Shown here one piece after another: positions 63,401 to 64,000 of a stretch of DNA of 64,000 bases. The position numbers and the translations under genes are program-made. The notes below the pieces were generated by a model. That model saw only the letters and a list, made by a program, of their open reading frames with translations, was not told where the DNA came from and did no database searches. The stretch covers positions 1,426,001 to 1,490,000 of the forward strand of contig JAMYHL010000002.1 in NCBI GenBank assembly GCA_025531455.1. Direction: 5' to 3'. Within the stretch, counting starts at the first letter, position 1, and every line of letters begins with the position of its first letter. This DNA is from Apiotrichum sp. Y4204 (lineage: Eukaryota > Basidiomycota > Tremellomycetes > Trichosporonales > Trichosporonaceae).

Positions 63401-64000
63401 TGGGAGGTTTTGGGTGGAGCTGCGCTGCTCCGGCCCGAGCTCTGATCGGTTGTACCCTGTAGCGCGCGTCGCAAGCGCGCCAGCGTGCAACAGGAAGCAT
63501 ATCCGGGCGGCGGCCAGATATACCTAACAGACTGCATGGCTGCAGAGGTGCGAAAATGGACAAACCAGAAACGCAAAGACAATCAAGTGGCGCCATCGTC
63601 CGTGCCAATCGTGTCCACCGATCCCTGTCCCGTCCTTGCCCCGGTGCCGCTTGTCCAGAAAACCTCTAAGATCCAAGACCTCTCAAGAATCCATGTCTTT
63701 CTCGGGATTTTCGGTCACTAATAATAAGGCTATTCTAAGGCCGCCGGCCCTTACTAGCCCCCACATGTCATGCGGCGCACAAGCGGCTTCCGCGCTTCCA
63801 GGCCGCCGCACCACGCACTGGCCGCACCGCCTGTGCACGGCACGCAAGGTGCTCAGGGTTGTCGGAAGTGGCTTGATGGATTGATGGACCTTCCTGCACG
63901 ATCTGCCCCAGCGTGTTACCTCATGCCATTACGACATTTGACCTCTTTCAGACTCTGCACCGCCGGCATCGAGTGCACTGTCCTACCGCGGGCGACGAAT
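60492..64000. other. 3.5 kb right-end region with no recognisable gene
   Basis: I found no conserved protein. Low-complexity 8-nt tandem units (atgggatc near 60791, tggcctca near 60851) occur. Open frames up to about 157 codons on both strands lack known motifs and do not join into a convincing spliced model. A gene extending beyond the window cannot be excluded. Confidence 0.45.

Overview
The window looks like nuclear DNA of a basidiomycete yeast of the Tremellomycetes, most likely a Trichosporonales-type genome. Almost every gene is interrupted by many very short GT-AG introns (down to 34-37 nt) with ctaac/ctgac branch sites close to the acceptor, leaders are pyrimidine rich, and the proteins (Erg5, Rpd3, Gna1, Sds3-like, basidiomycete-style membrane mucin) are fungal. 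There is no CRISPR array, operon, recognisable transposon, tRNA or rRNA. All gene models are hand-spliced from the sequence: exon phases were checked to close, but no transcript evidence was available.

Layout, left to right: a two-repeat Ser/Thr-rich type I membrane protein (446-2795, +); casein kinase 2 alpha (3621-5166, +); an F-BAR/RhoGAP gene that runs in frame into a complete glucosamine-6-phosphate N-acetyltransferase (7214-10616, +); a 7.2 kb stretch without a recognisable gene; a Ran1/Ksp1-like protein kinase (17788-19387, +) convergent with an Rpd3-type histone deacetylase (19980-22187, -); splicing factor SPF27 (22919-23728, +) convergent with V-ATPase subunit F (23882-24571, -); a Mediator subunit 5-like protein (24972-28206, +); a membrane-anchored thioredoxin-fold protein (28536-29787, +).

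The right half holds Erg5 sterol C-22 desaturase (32025-34111, -), Yop1 (35593-36521, -), a Cdc1/Ted1-like metallophosphoesterase (40321-42270, +), a MIT-domain protein (44220-46431, +), the E2 enzyme Ubc4 (47102-47948, -), an Sds3/Dep1-like Rpd3L subunit (51051-53476, +), a TMEM205-like membrane protein (54085-54800, +), a four-TM MARVEL-like protein (54895-56176, -), a DHA1-family MFS transporter (57438-59226, -) and a DinB-like protein (59694-60491, -). The last 3.5 kb has no recognisable gene.

The genes are mostly unrelated housekeeping functions, not a pathway cluster. Two loose functional links exist: the deacetylase and the Sds3-like protein would belong to the same Rpd3L complex, and Yop1, Erg5 and the Cdc1/Ted1-like enzyme all act in the ER membrane. 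The most unusual structure is the RhoGAP-Gna1 fusion, in which a 35-nt intron decides whether the signalling module is joined to an enzyme of UDP-GlcNAc (chitin and GPI precursor) synthesis. Two other genes place an intron at or inside the start codon, and the ERG5 first intron shows a striking 253-nt stretch without any AG.
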